From assembly GCA_029262175.1 (NCBI GenBank), contig JAJCZV010000115.1, forward strand, positions 1 to 42,212: a DNA stretch of 42,212 nt, in the 5' to 3' direction. A program made the translations under genes and the position numbers. The number at the start of each line of letters is the position of its first letter. The first letter of the stretch is position 1. This DNA comes from Gemmatimonadota bacterium (GTDB taxonomy: Bacteria > Gemmatimonadota > Gemmatimonadetes > Palauibacterales > Palauibacteraceae). The notes below the pieces were generated by a model. That model was not told where the DNA came from. It searched no databases and was given only the letters and a program-made list of their open reading frames with translations. Positions 40,785 to 42,212 of this stretch are shown here, one piece after another.

Positions 40785-42212
40785 TCCTTTCCTGGCTGTT
40801 TTACGCGGCGTGGATCGGGGGACTTCTCGGTCTCAGTGCTCTCGCGGCCGAGCACGGGCTCCGGTTGGCCGGAAGACCGACCCGTTTGATATGGCTCGGA
40901 GCCATGGCCATATCCATCCTGATCCCCGGTGGAGTGGTCGTGATTCGATTCTGGATCCCTGAAGCCGGTCTGGCCCTGCCCTCCGTGGGGCTTTCCGAGC
41001 TGGTACTCCCCGCCTTTTTGGCGGCTGGCGACGCCGCTGGCTCGGGCTGGACTGGACAGCGCGCCGTCGACTTGGCCCTCGCCGGGGCCTGGTTGGCCGG
41101 GTCCGCCGCTCTGCTTGGGCTCTTGGTTCATTCGCAGAGACGGCTGCGACGAGAACGGGCCGGCTGGATCCATACAGAGGTGGATGGCGTGCCGGTCCTC
41201 GTTTCCCGGAAGACCGGCCCCGCGACGGTCGGTAGCCTCCGTCCGCGCGTGGTGTTGCCGGAATGGGCTGTCGGTCTGCCCGTGGCGAGCCGCGAGATGA
41301 TCCTACGGCACGAACTCGAGCACGTTCGGGCGCGCGATGGGTTGGTCGCGCTCGCCGGGTTCGCGGTCGCTGCGCTCGTCCCCTGGAACCCGGCGGTATG
41401 GTGGATGTTGACCCGTTTACGACTGGCGCAGGAGATGGACTGCGACCGTCGACTCCTCGCCTCCGGAGTCCCCGTCCGAGGCTACGTCGACCTTCTCATG
41501 ACCTCGGGGCGACCGGCGATGCCCGCGGCTCTGGCCGCTCCGGGACTCTCCCTCTCACGAAGCACACTCAGAAAGAGGATACTCCAGATGACGCACATCC
41601 CAGGACGAACCTCATGGGTCAAGGCGGCCGGCGTCGGCGCGGTTGCGATCGGTCTCGGTCTGTTGGCCTGCGATACGCCCGCTCCCGACACCGCCCCAGG
41701 ACTCACCGGTCCAAACGGGGCCGTGGTCGAAGCGGATCAAGCCGCGAACGGCGCCGCGAACGGCGGCGCGAACGGCGCAGCGAAGCGAGTCATCGAGGAA
41801 CTCGACGAACGCGGGACGTGGACAAGCGACGACGGTACGCACGACGTGGCCTTCACAGAGGACGGCAACCTGAGCACGGACGTCCACCTTCGTGAGCAGA
41901 ACGAGTGGGTAGACGGCCCGGACCATGAGCTGCGGGTGGTCGACGAAGATCCGATCCAGGGCGAGTACAAGTTCCGCGAGCGCAACGAATCCATGATGCA
42001 CTTCGACAGAGCGCCCCTGGACAGAGTGCCCCTGGACAGCGAGGGACTCGATGTAGCGGTAGACGGGGACGAACAAGCCCTGGCCAAATGGAAGCGTGCG
42101 AACGAAGAGGTCGCAGCTTCGCGAGGAGAGATACGGCGCAGAGTCAAACTAGACCCCAACGCTGAAGCGCCCTCCCTCGTCGTACTGAATGGCGAGATCT
42201 GGCGAGGCGACG
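40781..42212 (+). CDS. M56-family (BlaR1-like) membrane metallopeptidase, 3' end cut off
   Basis: The first 477 residues are visible and the frame is open to the window end. Helices lie near 2-22, 38-58 and 92-112. The peptidase domain has the family marks VSRKTGPATVGSLRPRVVLPEW and the zinc site HELEH (177-181) in MILRHELEHVRARDG, then QEMDCDRRLLASG with a likely third-ligand Glu. A further helix (VKAAGVGAVAIGLGLLAC) ends in a lipobox-like LLAC. The part beyond it is not a penicillin-binding sensor: an AANG/GANG repeat (about 322-332) leads to an acidic, extracytoplasmic region. It should sense an envelope signal and cleave the BlaI-like repressor encoded just upstream. Confidence 0.9.
   Translation, partial: MILSWLFYAAWIGGLLGLSALAAEHGLRLAGRPTRLIWLGAMAISILIPGGVVVIRFWIPEAGLALPSVGLSELVLPAFLAAGDAAGSGWTGQRAVDLALAGAWLAGSAALLGLLVHSQRRLRRERAGWIHTEVDGVPVLVSRKTGPATVGSLRPRVVLPEWAVGLPVASREMILRHELEHVRARDGLVALAGFAVAALVPWNPAVWWMLTRLRLAQEMDCDRRLLASGVPVRGYVDLLMTSGRPAMPAALAAPGLSLSRSTLRKRILQMTHIPGRTSWVKAAGVGAVAIGLGLLACDTPAPDTAPGLTGPNGAVVEADQAANGAANGGANGAAKRVIEELDERGTWTSDDGTHDVAFTEDGNLSTDVHLREQNEWVDGPDHELRVVDEDPIQGEYKFRERNESMMHFDRAPLDRVPLDSEGLDVAVDGDEQALAKWKRANEEVAASRGEIRRRVKLDPNAEAPSLVVLNGEIWRGD

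Overview
The window is high-GC, gene-dense bacterial chromosome (about 65% G+C by eye). It carries 33 genes that I could name or describe by family, several unrecognised envelope proteins, and no tRNA, rRNA, CRISPR array, insertion sequence or prophage gene. The gene repertoire recalls Gemmatimonadota and, less closely, Acidobacteriota: secreted S9 peptidases, an ADOP-type permease paired with PadR, many lipoproteins including a 6-bladed propeller and a spondin-domain protein, BlaI/M56 pairs, DinB-fold enzymes, amidohydrolases and serine beta-lactamase-like hydrolases. That placement is inferred from family content; there is no marker gene here to prove it.

Layout. 1-3382: the 5' part of a class III CoA-transferase (minus), then a probable Fur box driving an HHH-repeat lipoprotein and a PepSY-TM (ferric-reductase-like) membrane protein. 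3386-9866: a secreted S9 peptidase (minus), divergent from a lipid-anchored PQQ dehydrogenase with a cytochrome c tail, followed by an exported RidA-like protein, a DinB-fold protein and a translationally coupled ankyrin protein. 10007-14840: a four-helix membrane protein, a YfiT-like DinB enzyme, a sodium:solute symporter, an ArsR regulator overlapping an SRPBCC/SnoaL-like effector, and a possible 30-residue membrane peptide. 14882-18145 (minus): an orphan HicB-like protein, a small lipoprotein, and a TolB-like propeller joined to a CehA/McbA-type metallohydrolase. 18333-24776: a beta-lactamase-like hydrolase, the PadR-ADOP permease pair (minus) and a secreted amidohydrolase. 24847-28940: a TM2-like miniprotein, a Tat-exported gamma-glutamyltransferase, an SDR39U1-type epimerase and a spondin-domain lipoprotein. 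29020-32231: a histidine kinase overlapping an NtrC-type sigma-54 activator. 32254-36383: a YbbP-like permease and YbbA-like ATPase, divergent from a TesA-like esterase. 36433-40295: three lipoproteins (minus) and a membrane-anchored HHH protein (plus). 40410-end: BlaI repressor and M56 peptidase, the latter cut by the window edge.

Most of the content serves the cell envelope: about half the products carry a signal peptide or lipobox, and they fit a cell that degrades peptides and small organics outside the cytoplasm. Regulation is local. A Fur box, a BlaI-like palindrome, PadR and ArsR each sit beside the genes they probably control, and four regulator pairs are coupled by overlapping stop and start codons. 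I did not find an undescribed defence or mobile system. The observations most worth testing are the Fur-box/HHH-lipoprotein/PepSY unit, short tandem duplications that recur at the 3' ends of about eight genes, the propeller-metallohydrolase fusion, a possible structured leader before an acidic lipoprotein, and the retained tesA/ybbA/ybbP-like arrangement with overlapping divergent start codons.
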